This document shows, piece by piece, positions 43,325 through 51,112 of a stretch of 51,112 nucleotides of DNA. The notes beneath the pieces were generated by a model that was not told where the DNA came from, searched no databases, and saw nothing but the letters and a program-made list of their open reading frames with translations. Numbering within the stretch: the stretch's first letter is position 1; each line of letters begins with the position of its first letter. The position numbers and the translations under genes are program-made. Source of the stretch: an uncultured Methanobrevibacter sp. (GTDB lineage: Archaea > Methanobacteriota > Methanobacteria > Methanobacteriales > Methanobacteriaceae); assembly GCA_900320515.1 (NCBI GenBank), contig ONSJ01000012.1, positions 1 through 51,112 of the forward strand. The letters are read 5' to 3'.

Positions 43325-43675
43325 CTATTGATTCAATTTCATTATGGCTTCTGCAAGATCGCCTTGACATTCCTCTAAAGCCTGTCTTGCCTCATCTTCA
43401 CTGACGCCTGCGCTGTTAGCCACCATTTCCACATCTTCATCAGGGATTTCAATTTCGTATTCCAATTCCACTTCACGGGCCTTACCTTCGATTTGATAGG
43501 TTTCCTGTCCCATAACATTCATTAGACTAACACTAGGATCATCGATGACTAATTCCTTATCTTCAAAACGGATTATGACTTCAAGGGCACCTGGAAGGTC
43601 TTCCATTTTCATGCCCATCTTTTTCATTTGTCTTTCCATCTGCTTCATCTGTTTTTTGTTCATGCCAGGTATCAT
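43325..43675 (-). CDS. nac: Archaeal nascent polypeptide-associated complex protein (NAC)
   Basis: 116 aa, the normal length. The N-terminal KKQMKQMERQMKKMGM is the ribosome-binding basic helix. The NAC beta-barrel follows (LVIDDPSVSLMNVMGQETYQ), and the C-terminal UBA domain is VEMVANSAGVSEDEARQALE. It shields nascent chains at the ribosome exit. GAGGAT precedes the ATG. Co-transcribed with the phosphoesterase gene. Confidence 0.95.
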   Translation of the reverse strand: MIPGMNKKQMKQMERQMKKMGMKMEDLPGALEVIIRFEDKELVIDDPSVSLMNVMGQETYQIEGKAREVELEYEIEIPDEDVEMVANSAGVSEDEARQALEECQGDLAEAIMKLNQ

Positions 43676-43737
43676 AATAAAATCCTCATATAAACTAACT
43701 ATTTATAAATATATAGTTTAATATTATTAAAAGTTAC

Positions 43738-44877
43738 TTAATTTTCAAAACCATAGATTTGAGTTTCAAAGGTTTTTGCAACATCCTTCAAAACATCCGG
43801 AATATTGATGGACTGAGGACATTCCTCTATGCATAATTCACATTCGATGCAATCGGAAGCAATTCCTACGCCTTCAAGCTTGGAATAGTTCAGATATGCA
43901 TTTCCAAACTGTGTCCATTCATCTATTTTCAGCATCTTGTGCTTGTTGTACAAATCAAAGAGCCTTGCGATGTCTATTTCCTCAGAACATGACTCGACGC
44001 AGTATCTGCATTTTGTACAGTCCACTGTGATGTTGCTGTTGATGATTTGTGAAACCTCATCAAGGATTTGCAGTTCCTCATCATCCAAAGGATCGGCATT
44101 CCTGAATTCCTCGATGTTGTTTTCAAGCTGTTCAAGATTGCTTGCACCTGTCAGGACAACGCATGCATCCATATTGGCCACAAATCTCATTGCCCATGAA
44201 ACAACTGACCTGTCAGGATTGTGTTGCTTCATCAGTTTTTCAGCCTCTTCAGGAACATCAGCCAAAAAGCCGCCCTTATACGGTTCCATAATCATAACCT
44301 GCTTGTCATATTTTTTGGCGACTTCCAGACATTTCTTAGCTTCGATGTTTTCATCTTCCCAGTCAAGATAGTTAATCTGAAGCAGGACAAATTCGAGTTC
44401 AGGATGCTCAAATAGGATTTCCTCCAGAAATTCAGCATTTCCATGAGTGGACAAACCTATGTGCTTGATTTTACCTTCCTTCTTTTTATTTTCTATAAAA
44501 GAGTACAAATCAACATTCTTCCAGGCGGTTTCAGTAAATCCGCTCACGTTATGAAGCATGTAATAGTCAAAGTAATCCACGCCACAGTTTTCCAGCTGCT
44601 GTGCAAACAGAGGCTCCAGCTGAGATTCCTCTGTGATGACAAACAGCGGAAGTTTTGTAGCAATCTTAAATGAATCACGCGGATATCTGTCAACAACGGT
44701 TTTTTTGAATGTCGGTTCACCTGCCCCTTCATGATAAACGAATGCAGTGTCGAAATAGTTGAATCCGGCATCCATGTATGCATCTACCATCTTATTAACA
44801 TGTTCTATGTCAATGCTTGTCTGATCATTCTCATCCAAAAGTGGAAGTCTCATCATTCCCATACCTAGCTTAGTCAT
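43738..44877 (-). CDS. Aldo/keto reductase with C-terminal two-cluster ferredoxin domain
   Basis: About 379 aa. The N-terminal TIM barrel has LGMGMMRLPLL, YFDTAFVYHEG with the catalytic Asp/Tyr, and GLSTHGN. From about residue 290, CTKCRYCVESC and CIECELCIEECP carry two 4Fe-4S clusters. Such ferredoxin-fused aldo/keto reductases are common in anaerobes; substrate unknown. ATGs at 44877 and 44886 are both possible. A separate transcript from NAC. Confidence 0.9.
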   Translation of the reverse strand: MTKLGMGMMRLPLLDENDQTSIDIEHVNKMVDAYMDAGFNYFDTAFVYHEGAGEPTFKKTVVDRYPRDSFKIATKLPLFVITEESQLEPLFAQQLENCGVDYFDYYMLHNVSGFTETAWKNVDLYSFIENKKKEGKIKHIGLSTHGNAEFLEEILFEHPELEFVLLQINYLDWEDENIEAKKCLEVAKKYDKQVMIMEPYKGGFLADVPEEAEKLMKQHNPDRSVVSWAMRFVANMDACVVLTGASNLEQLENNIEEFRNADPLDDEELQILDEVSQIINSNITVDCTKCRYCVESCSEEIDIARLFDLYNKHKMLKIDEWTQFGNAYLNYSKLEGVGIASDCIECELCIEECPQSINIPDVLKDVAKTFETQIYGFEN

Positions 44878-44987
44878 ATTAACCATCTCTATATATTATT
44901 ATGTCAATTAACTTAATTAATGTTTCAATGGTAAAAAACATCACCTGTTGAATAACTATTTAAATAACATTTATGATAAGTATCTTC

Positions 44988-45524
44988 ATGAGCGAAAATC
45001 GATGCACATGGGCAGGAAGCGACGAGGTTTATGTAAGATATCATGATGAGGAATGGGGAGTTCCAACCCATGACGACCGGGAGCTGTTTGAGATGCTTGT
45101 TTTGGAGTCATTCCAGGCAGGACTGTCATGGATTACAATCCTTAAAAAGCGTGAAAACTTCAGAAGGGCCTTTGATGACTTTGACGTTAGAAAAGTGGCA
45201 GATTATGATGAAGCAAAGGTTGAGGAACTGCGGCTGAATGAAGGCATAATCCGCCATAAGGGAAAAATCAATGCAGCCGTCAACAATGCACAGGTTTTCA
45301 TTGAAATACAGGATGAATTCGGAAGCTTTGACGAATACATCTGGGGATTTACAGACGGTGAAATCATTAAAGCCGAGTTTTTAACAGAATCCGAATTGTC
45401 CAAAGACATTTCAAAGGATTTGAAAAAGAGAGGCATGAAGTTTGTCGGCCCGACAATAATATATTCCTATCTTGAATCCATTGGCGTGATTGACAATCAT
45501 CAGGAATGTTGCTTTAAATATTGA
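44988..45524 (+). CDS. tag: DNA-3-methyladenine glycosylase I
   Basis: 178 aa. Tag signature: CTWAGSDEVYVRYHDEEWGVP at the start (Cys and Trp, and the zinc Cys/His of the family with HxxxC at the end), LVLESFQAGLSWITILKKR, FVGPTIIYSYLESIGVIDNH and the terminal CCF. Removes 3-methyladenine from DNA. The TATA TTTAAATAA at 44959-44967 sits about 25 bp before the ATG at 44988, so the message is probably leaderless. The in-frame ATG at 44973 is then unlikely. Confidence 0.93.
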   Translation: MSENRCTWAGSDEVYVRYHDEEWGVPTHDDRELFEMLVLESFQAGLSWITILKKRENFRRAFDDFDVRKVADYDEAKVEELRLNEGIIRHKGKINAAVNNAQVFIEIQDEFGSFDEYIWGFTDGEIIKAEFLTESELSKDISKDLKKRGMKFVGPTIIYSYLESIGVIDNHQECCFKY

Positions 45525-45578
45525 ACTGCGAATCCATCGCAATAATTAGATTTAAAGAAAAAATCTATAAAATTATAT

Positions 45579-45719
45579 TTAAAAAGGGACAAATCTTTGA
45601 GAATAAACTTCTTTCCAAAACTCTTTATCCTTTTCAGTGGGAGGTTCTTCCATCCATTCAAGAAATTCAATTGCATCCTTGCCTTCTAATTCAGGTGTTG
45701 GTCTAATCGGTTTAGCCAT
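45579..45719 (-). CDS. 46-residue small protein
   Basis: ATG at 45719, TAA at 45579-45581. The protein starts MAKPIRPTPELEGKDAIEF and continues EWMEEPP. The opening IRPTPxLxGKDAIxFL recurs, from memory, in short archaeal and bacterial proteins of unknown function that often sit like antitoxins. AAGGATG is the Shine-Dalgarno. Its promoter has four AATTG boxes at 19-bp spacing (element C). No toxin gene is adjacent. Confidence 0.7.
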   Translation of the reverse strand: MAKPIRPTPELEGKDAIEFLEWMEEPPTEKDKEFWKEVYSQRFVPF

Positions 45720-45783
45720 TTTAACACATCCTTTCAAAATAGTTTACTTGAATAATTTCAGTCAAAATACTATTGATTTTAAT

Positions 45784-45876
45784 CATTTAAATTATTTTCC
45801 TTTGATTAGAAAGCAATTTTACAAAATAAGAACAATATTGCGAAGTGAGAGCAATTTTTTAAAGTCAAATCAATTA
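45784..45876 (-). promoter_or_regulatory. Periodic AATTG-box element C upstream of the 46-aa gene
   Basis: On the plus strand CAA boxes start at 45814, 45833, 45852 and 45871, exactly 19 bp apart. The nearest is 23 bp from the TATA box (ATTTAAA, 45785-45791). Sequence and geometry match elements A, B and D. The element begins right at the modC stop codon. Confidence 0.7.
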
Positions 45877-46908
45877 TTCCTCAAGCAGGATTATGTTTTC
45901 AGGATCAACCTTCAAATACTCTGGAATGACGAAATCATGCTCATGAATCTTCTTGTCGACTTTCCACCACAAACCGTTTGCCAGGGTTATTTCCCATTCA
46001 AAAGGCTTTTCCAGCTTGCTTGAATCATTTGTGCCAAATACGTTCACCTCATCTTTGCCTGCAGCTGAAAAATCGTGCGCCCTTATTCCAATATGGGTGA
46101 TTCCAGGTGAAATTTTCTCAGACGCCTCGAATTCAACGCCCCAATCAAGGGATTTGACATGGTAGTCATCTATAATCTCGACTCTGGAGATGTTCTTGCA
46201 TCCGGTAAGCCTTGCGACCTGAACCTTTCCGGGATTTTCAAACACCTCATGGGTGGGGCCCTGTGCAATGACCTTGCCCTTGTCCAGTATTATAAGGTCG
46301 TCACAGAACTGGAACACCTCATCACGGTCGTGGGTCACCAGAATTGAAAATCCATCAAAATCCTCCAGCAAATTTACAAGTTCCAAGCGCAGCTGCTCCT
46401 TCAGGAATGCATCCATAGCACTGAACGGCTCATCCAGCAATATAACATCAGGACCATATGCCAAAATACGTGCCAGGGCCACCCTTTGCTGCTGGCCTCC
46501 GGACAACTGTCGTGGGTATCTTTTTTCAAGCCCCTCCAAATGGAAGCGCCTTATCATTTCAGAAACCCTTTTTTCATCACTGTCCTTGGACAATCCGCAG
46601 GCAACATTTTCCTCAACGGTCATGTTCGGAAACAGAGCATAGTTTTGAAAAAGGTAGCCTACATTCCTTTTTTGTGGTTTCAAATTTATTTTATTATCTG
46701 AATCAAAATAAGTGGTTTCTTCATTTGTCTTTAAGCTTATAATGCCTTTATCCGGGTCCACAATGCCTGCAACGGATTTCAGCGTCATGCTTTTCCCGCA
46801 GCCGGAAGGACCGAGAATGCCCAGACATCCCCTTTTCAATTCGAAATCAACTTTCAAGTCGAATTCATTGAGTTTCTTTTGGATATTTACCTTTAATGAT
46901 TTGTCCAT
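45874..46908 (-). CDS. modC: Molybdate ABC transporter ATPase ModC
   Basis: 344 aa. Walker A GPSGCGKS (about 34-41), Q-loop LFQNYALFP, signature LSGGQQQRVALARIL, Walker B VILLDEPFSAMD and the His of LVTHDRDEV. The C-terminal ~110 residues form a TOBE/MOP-type regulatory domain. It energises uptake of molybdate, or tungstate, needed for formylmethanofuran dehydrogenase. GAGGAAGGA precedes the ATG; follows modB by 28 nt. Confidence 0.93.
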   Translation of the reverse strand: MDKSLKVNIQKKLNEFDLKVDFELKRGCLGILGPSGCGKSMTLKSVAGIVDPDKGIISLKTNEETTYFDSDNKINLKPQKRNVGYLFQNYALFPNMTVEENVACGLSKDSDEKRVSEMIRRFHLEGLEKRYPRQLSGGQQQRVALARILAYGPDVILLDEPFSAMDAFLKEQLRLELVNLLEDFDGFSILVTHDRDEVFQFCDDLIILDKGKVIAQGPTHEVFENPGKVQVARLTGCKNISRVEIIDDYHVKSLDWGVEFEASEKISPGITHIGIRAHDFSAAGKDEVNVFGTNDSSKLEKPFEWEITLANGLWWKVDKKIHEHDFVIPEYLKVDPENIILLEE

Positions 46909-46936
46909 AATAATCCTTCCTCAGATATTTCTAAAT

Positions 46937-47611
46937 TCATTTCCATTGCTTTTCCTTTCGCAATGAAACAAAATCCATGATAAAAATGGCTATAAATGCT
47001 ATAACGACAATAAATATTACATAATTGAATGCATCTCCCATATTTCCTGCAGCAACCTCTGAGTATACTGCCATTGGGAGAGTTCTGGTCTGGTCTGCAA
47101 TGTTACCTGCAAGCATTGCTGTTGCACCGAATTCGCCTAATCCCCTCGCATATGCAAGGATTCCTCCGCTGATGATTCCGGGCAGTGCATTTGCAAACAA
47201 TATTTTCCAGAAAATCTTCCACTCAGACATTCCCAAAGTGCGGCCCGCATCCAATAGGTTGGAGTCGACCTGTTCGAATGCTCCTCTGGAGGAACGATAC
47301 ATCAATGGAAAAGACATGACAACTGCTGCAATGACTGTTGCAGGCCATGAAAATGCAATTTTAAATGCAAAAAAGTCTATGAAAAAGCTTCCGATCGGTC
47401 CTCTGACACCGAAAATATACAATAAAAAGAAACCCACTACTGTAGGGGGCAGTACAATCGGCAATGTGAAAATGCCGTCAAGCACTATCTTTATTGTGTC
47501 GTTTTTCATCTTTACAATGCCCCAAGCAACAATCAAACCCACAAAAAAGGTTATCAAAATTGAAACGCTTGCTGTTTTCATTGAGATGAAAATAGGGGAC
47601 CAGTCCATCAT
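46937..47611 (-). CDS. modB: Molybdate ABC transporter permease ModB
   Basis: 224 aa with five or six transmembrane helices. The ATPase-coupling loop is GMSEWKIFWKILFANALPGI, with EFGATAMLAGN, typical of ModB/CysW-type permeases. It forms the membrane channel with ModC. GGAG precedes the ATG. It follows modA after a hairpin with T8. Confidence 0.93.
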   Translation of the reverse strand: MMDWSPIFISMKTASVSILITFFVGLIVAWGIVKMKNDTIKIVLDGIFTLPIVLPPTVVGFFLLYIFGVRGPIGSFFIDFFAFKIAFSWPATVIAAVVMSFPLMYRSSRGAFEQVDSNLLDAGRTLGMSEWKIFWKILFANALPGIISGGILAYARGLGEFGATAMLAGNIADQTRTLPMAVYSEVAAGNMGDAFNYVIFIVVIAFIAIFIMDFVSLRKEKQWK

Positions 47612-47671
47612 GTAGTTTCTCCGTTAATTTCTATATTATTCATTTGAACAATATAATATTAAAATTTATTC

Positions 47672-47710
47672 AAAAAAAAGTTTTTCATGAATAGAAAATC
47701 TATTCATGAA
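47672..47710 (-). terminator. Strong hairpin and T tract between modA and modB
   Basis: TTCATGAATAGA (47684-47695) pairs perfectly with TCTATTCATGAA (47699-47710) across a 3-nt loop. The 12-bp stem includes the modA stop codon. Eight T residues follow on the minus strand (47672-47679). It would end or attenuate transcription before modBC, giving more binding protein than transporter, or stabilise the modA message. Confidence 0.75.
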
Positions 47711-48527
47711 GGGTGAATCCATATTCAACGAATATGTCTTTGGCTTCTTTGGTTTGCAAGAAGTCCATAAATGCTTTTGTAGCATTTGAATCTGTTGAGT
47801 TTTTAAGTGCAGCTACAGGATAAATAACTGGAGTTTTTAAAGTGTTATCAGGTGCTTCACAAACTACTTTTACATTATCATTGGATTTGGCGTCAGTAGC
47901 GTATACAATACCGCATTCAGCAGATTTTTGAGCAACCTGGTTTAATACTTCAGTCACATCTTTACCTAATGACAGTTTAGATTCCACGTCAGTCCAAATA
48001 CCAGTATTGTTCAATACTTCTTTACCGTATTGACCTGCAGGCACGGATTCAGGATCACCTATAGCAATGTTACCGTTAACGTTTTTCAAATCATCAAATG
48101 AAGAGATATTAGCGTTTGAGTCTTTTGGTACAATTAAAACAACTTTGTTTTCTAAAAATTGAAGATTGGTTTTATTGTCGACCAAATTTTCATCAGCTAA
48201 AGCGTTCATCTGTTTATTGGAAGCAGACATGAAAACATCAGCCTTCAAACCGTTTTCAATTTGAGTTTGCAAATCCCCACTTGAAGCGTAGGTCGGTGTA
48301 ACTTTTACACCAGGATATTTCTGTTCAAACATTGGAATTAACTTTTCATCAAAAACATTTTTTAAACTAGCAGCAGCGGCTAAATTTACTTCTTGTCCAT
48401 TTAAACTATTGTCAGAAGAATTGCTTCCTCCCAAAAAGTCAAATAATCCTGCAGAACATGAACCAATAGAAACAACTGCAATGGCAATAGCTATAATGGC
48501 AATTATTGCGATTTTATTAGATTTCAT
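47700..48527 (-). CDS. modA: Molybdate ABC transporter substrate-binding protein ModA
   Basis: 275 aa from the ATG at 48527, preceded by GGGAG; longer upstream frames are rejected since they would add a non-signal segment. A lipoprotein-like signal (about 5-25, IAIVSIGSCSAG with Cys) is followed by a type-2 periplasmic-binding fold: VNLAAAASLKNVFDEKL, YASSGDLQTQIENG, GDPESVPAGQYGKEVL, and AECGIVYATDAKS. The oxyanion may be molybdate or tungstate. First gene of modABC. Confidence 0.92.
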   Translation of the reverse strand: MKSNKIAIIAIIAIAIAVVSIGSCSAGLFDFLGGSNSSDNSLNGQEVNLAAAASLKNVFDEKLIPMFEQKYPGVKVTPTYASSGDLQTQIENGLKADVFMSASNKQMNALADENLVDNKTNLQFLENKVVLIVPKDSNANISSFDDLKNVNGNIAIGDPESVPAGQYGKEVLNNTGIWTDVESKLSLGKDVTEVLNQVAQKSAECGIVYATDAKSNDNVKVVCEAPDNTLKTPVIYPVAALKNSTDSNATKAFMDFLQTKEAKDIFVEYGFTLHE

Positions 48528-48689
48528 AATTATTCTCCCATATATAATAATACAAACCAGACAATTAAATGCAATAATCCATGAATGATGAAACAAAAAG
48601 AACATCATTACTATTCGATGTAATTTATTCATTACTTTCCATTCATTAAAAAATCATTAATTGCACTTCATTCATCATGATTGGCAATA

Positions 48690-48751
48690 ATATTTATTAT
48701 AACAAGTGATATATAAATATTTACATATCGATGTTAATGCATTCATATCGA
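48690..48751 (-). promoter_or_regulatory. modA promoter with two direct repeats
   Basis: The TATA box ATTTATAT (minus strand, 48711-48718) puts the start near 48690, leaving a leader of about 160 nt. Immediately upstream, CATATCGA occurs at 48724-48731 and 48744-48751, exactly 20 bp (two helical turns) apart. This is a likely site for a molybdate- or tungstate-responsive regulator. 48528-48690 is the leader; I see no further gene there. Confidence 0.55.
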
Positions 48752-48782
48752 AAAAAATGAAAATAAAAAATATCAAGGGATT

Positions 48783-48799
48783 GCCCCTGATTGGCAAAT
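48783..48799 (-). terminator. Hairpin after the glutamate synthase gene
   Basis: TTGCC and GGCAA arms with a 7-nt loop (minus strand) are followed by T-rich sequence toward the modA promoter. A moderate terminator candidate. Confidence 0.4.
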
Positions 48800-48827
48800 A
48801 TCAAATGATTCAATCATATGCCGAATA

Positions 48828-50213
48828 TTAAACATGTTTTATATCCATATAATCAGATATTTCAGAATTTAATGTGCACAAATCACCAGTATTCAAGTCA
48901 TGCACATTATCATGGCCCGTGATTCTTGCAAAGGTCTTCAGCTCTTCGGTTGAAACCCTCAAGTAGTTTTCAACCCTCTTTGAAGCGGTTTCTATTTTCA
49001 ATCTTTTTCTCAGCTCATCATCCTGCGTTGCAACACCAACCGGGCAGTCCCCGGTGTCACAGATTTTATACTGCTGGCATGCTGTTGCAATCATTGCGGC
49101 AGTACCGATAGCTATTGCATCTGCACCCATTGCAAGGGCCTTTGCAAAATCAGAAGAAACTCGCAAACCCCCAGTTATTGTCAAATCTATTTCGCTGTCA
49201 TGCTCATCCAGGTATTTTCGAGCCCTAGAAAGAGCATAGATTGTCGGAACTGATGTTGAATCCCTGATCAGTTTCGGGCTTGCACCGGTTGATCCTCCCC
49301 TTCCGTCGATTGTGATGAAATCAGGTTCGGCATACAAAACATGACTCAAATCGTCTTCTATTTTCCCTGCTGCAAATTTCAATCCTATCGGACGGCCATG
49401 GGATTTCATCCTCAACTCATCAACCAGATTTTTCAAATCCTCCTTTGAGTTGACTTCAGGAATTGTGGCAGGAGAGTGAATGTCTTTGCCCAATGGCTTT
49501 TTCCGGATTTGTGCTATCTCTTCGGTTACCTTTTCGCCCTGCAGTTGTCCGCCAAGGCCAGGTTTTGTTGACTGGCCGATTTTGATTTCAATAGCATCGG
49601 CATTCTTCAGATTATCCCCTGTTGCAGAGTACCTGTTTGGAACATATTCAAAGATGTATTTATAGGCGTTTTCCATCTCTTCCGGCAGTATTCCGCCTTC
49701 ACCGCTGCACTGAGCGGTTTTAACTGCAGCACTGCCTTTAGCCAAAGCTATCTTGGTTTCTCTTGAAAGTGCCCCGAATGACATGTGGGTTATGTAGACC
49801 GGACTTTCAATGACCAGTGGTTTCTTGGCGCTTTTTCCGATGACGGTTTGTGTGTTTACATCCACATCAGATTCCAATGGCTGCGGATTCAACTGATTTC
49901 CCAAAATAAGTATCTCATCCCAATTTGGCATAGGCATGTCAGTATACATCGCAGACACTATGGACTCACCGGTTATTGCCATTTGATGGATTGCATCCAT
50001 ATATCGGATGTCCCTGTCGCTTTTTGCATATTTTTTGTCATATGCCAAATCGGAGTCGGACTCCTTTTCGTTTTGGGTTGAGTGTGAATTTTCAACCTCA
50101 ACAAATTTGGAGATAGGCTGACCGCATATTGGACATTTGTCCAGGTTTTTCAAAAGTATTCCTGTTGATTCCTCATCATGGATATGACCACAGATAGTGC
50201 ATTTATATATCAT
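48828..50213 (-). CDS. Glutamate synthase GltB2-type with N-terminal rubredoxin-like domain
   Basis: 461 aa. Residues 1-35 hold a rubredoxin-like zinc/iron knuckle (C5, C8, C27, C30). The rest is the FMN-binding synthase domain of GltB: SPVYITHMSFGALSRETKIA, GKDIHSPATIPE, DGRGGSTGASP, and CDTGDCPVGVATQ with the cluster Cys. In methanogens GOGAT is split into separate genes; the glutaminase and ferredoxin-like partners are not in this window. The rubredoxin-like part may be the electron entry. AAGGTG precedes the ATG. Confidence 0.9.
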   Translation of the reverse strand: MIYKCTICGHIHDEESTGILLKNLDKCPICGQPISKFVEVENSHSTQNEKESDSDLAYDKKYAKSDRDIRYMDAIHQMAITGESIVSAMYTDMPMPNWDEILILGNQLNPQPLESDVDVNTQTVIGKSAKKPLVIESPVYITHMSFGALSRETKIALAKGSAAVKTAQCSGEGGILPEEMENAYKYIFEYVPNRYSATGDNLKNADAIEIKIGQSTKPGLGGQLQGEKVTEEIAQIRKKPLGKDIHSPATIPEVNSKEDLKNLVDELRMKSHGRPIGLKFAAGKIEDDLSHVLYAEPDFITIDGRGGSTGASPKLIRDSTSVPTIYALSRARKYLDEHDSEIDLTITGGLRVSSDFAKALAMGADAIAIGTAAMIATACQQYKICDTGDCPVGVATQDDELRKRLKIETASKRVENYLRVSTEELKTFARITGHDNVHDLNTGDLCTLNSEISDYMDIKHV

Positions 50214-50262
50214 AGTATCACCTTAATTCTTTTAATAGTTGGGTGAAAGCATATAAGTTTTT

Positions 50263-50982
50263 CTATTTGCATATTTCATTAACGATACCTAATGCATTCA
50301 GCGACCTTGGAAAACCGATATACGGCAATATGATAGTTATTGCTGAAATCAGTTTTTCCTTATCATTTCCTACACTTAAATTGCCCCGAACATGTCCTCT
50401 AAGCTGGTTTTCACATCCTCCTAAAGTTGTGATGAACACAAAGGTGATCAGTTCCCTTTCGCTGTCGTTCAGGCCGTCACGAGTGTAGAAATCACCGAAG
50501 CAATATCCTTCAAGAAAGGTGTTGAAGTGCTTTTGGCCTTCGAAAGCATTGTCATTCATAGCCTGAATCATTTCGGCTCCAAAGTACCTGTCCTGGATTT
50601 CACGGCCCAATTTGTGTCTGTTTTCAGGATTTGTGTTTGATTTGCTTTCCAAGGGCATCTCAATTCCCTTCTTGTCGAATACCTTGATTACAACTCCAAA
50701 GAAATTGTGTGCACGGCCAAATCCAACATATGGCACGGACTGGTAGAGCAATTCCTTTACCTCTTCAGGAGTTACGTATTCATTAACGGCTGAAAGCAAT
50801 ATCTTTTTGAATGCCTTTGGTGACTGGCAGGCTATCAGTGATGCCAATGTAACCAGAACAGCCTCCTTTTCAGACAATGTTGAGTATTCATACACTTCAT
50901 CAAATGCGAAGTTTTTAAATATCTCATGAAATTCAGGGTCATTTTTCTGGATTCTTGCGAAATTGTCAAATAATTTATTCAT
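50263..50982 (-). CDS. Carboxymuconolactone decarboxylase-fold protein, tandem domains
   Basis: 239 aa made of two AhpD/CMD-type helical domains. The first has LSEKEAVLVTLASLIACQSP with LYQSVPYVGFGRAHN; the second has LNDSERELITFVFITTLGGC with ILPYIGFPRSLNAL. The CxxC of AhpD is not present; single Cys occur in both. Probably an oxidoreductase or lactone-type enzyme; substrate unknown. 50983-51112 is AT-rich promoter sequence with nothing else supported. Confidence 0.85.
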   Translation of the reverse strand: MNKLFDNFARIQKNDPEFHEIFKNFAFDEVYEYSTLSEKEAVLVTLASLIACQSPKAFKKILLSAVNEYVTPEEVKELLYQSVPYVGFGRAHNFFGVVIKVFDKKGIEMPLESKSNTNPENRHKLGREIQDRYFGAEMIQAMNDNAFEGQKHFNTFLEGYCFGDFYTRDGLNDSERELITFVFITTLGGCENQLRGHVRGNLSVGNDKEKLISAITIILPYIGFPRSLNALGIVNEICK

Positions 50983-51112
50983 AGGATTATTATGAAAACA
51001 GATTTATAAAAAATTTGAAGATGAGACGCAAAATTTTTTAACTAATTTTTATTTTTAGAAAAAATTTTGTTTGTTTATTATTTTTTAGTTATTTTTCATG
51101 TTTATTTCATTA

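Noticed and set aside
1..51112. Search for tRNA genes, insertion sequences and prophage genes
   Set aside because: No tRNA T-loop/anticodon arrangement outside coding genes, no transposase and no phage structural gene could be recognised by reading.

Overview
The window looks like a chromosomal segment of a Methanobacteriales archaeon, most likely a Methanobrevibacter species. It is AT-rich, and genes start with GGTGA- or AGGAG-type Shine-Dalgarno sequences behind archaeal TATA boxes. Typical archaeal genes are present (proteasome-activating nucleotidase, MBF1, archaeal NAC, TrmG10, DUF2115/UPF0305). So are a pseudomurein-type Mur ligase and MraY homologue, and a truncated adhesin-like protein of the kind abundant in Methanobrevibacter. 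Bases 1-33 are the 5' end of a 16S rRNA gene on the minus strand. The species cannot be named from sequence reading alone.

Layout. 1-570: 16S start, rRNA leader and promoter. 0.57-5.3 kb: TrmG10, a PH-domain membrane protein, a C/D box sRNA, PAN, MBF1 and a DUF356-like protein. 5.3-11.1 kb: a pseudomurein-associated minus-strand run of two exported proteins, a Mur ligase, MraY and an ATP-grasp enzyme, ending against hycI. 11.1-14.1 kb: hydrogenase protease HycI, a methyltransferase, NikR and two unknown proteins. 14.2-18.5 kb: a plus-strand run of DUF2115, a LOG-like protein, a membrane phosphodiesterase and two unknowns. 18.6-23.3 kb: HEAT protein, LeuB/AksF dehydrogenase plus AMP-forming ligase, ArgB and a QueG-like ferredoxin protein.

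23.3-35.3 kb is the accessory part. It holds a GNAT/SAP protein, an N-truncated adhesin, a second SAP protein, an RNA ligase-like protein with a 50-residue membrane partner, small STAS-like proteins, a zinc-ribbon micro-protein, MarR plus MATE efflux, and an Rpn-like nuclease fold protein. A series of roughly 19-bp spaced AATTG boxes sits about 21-23 bp upstream of the TATA box of several of these genes, and again at 45.8 kb. This suggests a shared, possibly undescribed regulon. An isolated 19-codon ORF (27,077) has an ideal Shine-Dalgarno, a DtxR-like palindrome over its TATA box and a 3' hairpin.

35.3-51 kb: TarJ/TarI-type CDP-ribitol genes with two paralogous methyltransferases, ArgJ overlapped by a 34-residue very basic protein, and an operon of NYN/Zc3h12a-like RNase, GGDD cyclase-like membrane protein and a small membrane protein. 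A phosphoesterase, NAC, a ferredoxin-type aldo/keto reductase, Tag glycosylase, modABC, a rubredoxin-GltB2 glutamate synthase and a tandem carboxymuconolactone decarboxylase-fold protein complete it. Many transcripts end in a hairpin that overlaps the stop codon and is followed by eight or nine T residues, giving bacterial-looking intrinsic terminators. Five real short genes or ORFs of 19-53 codons were identified by direct reading (27,077; 28,943; 31,717; 38,469; 45,579).
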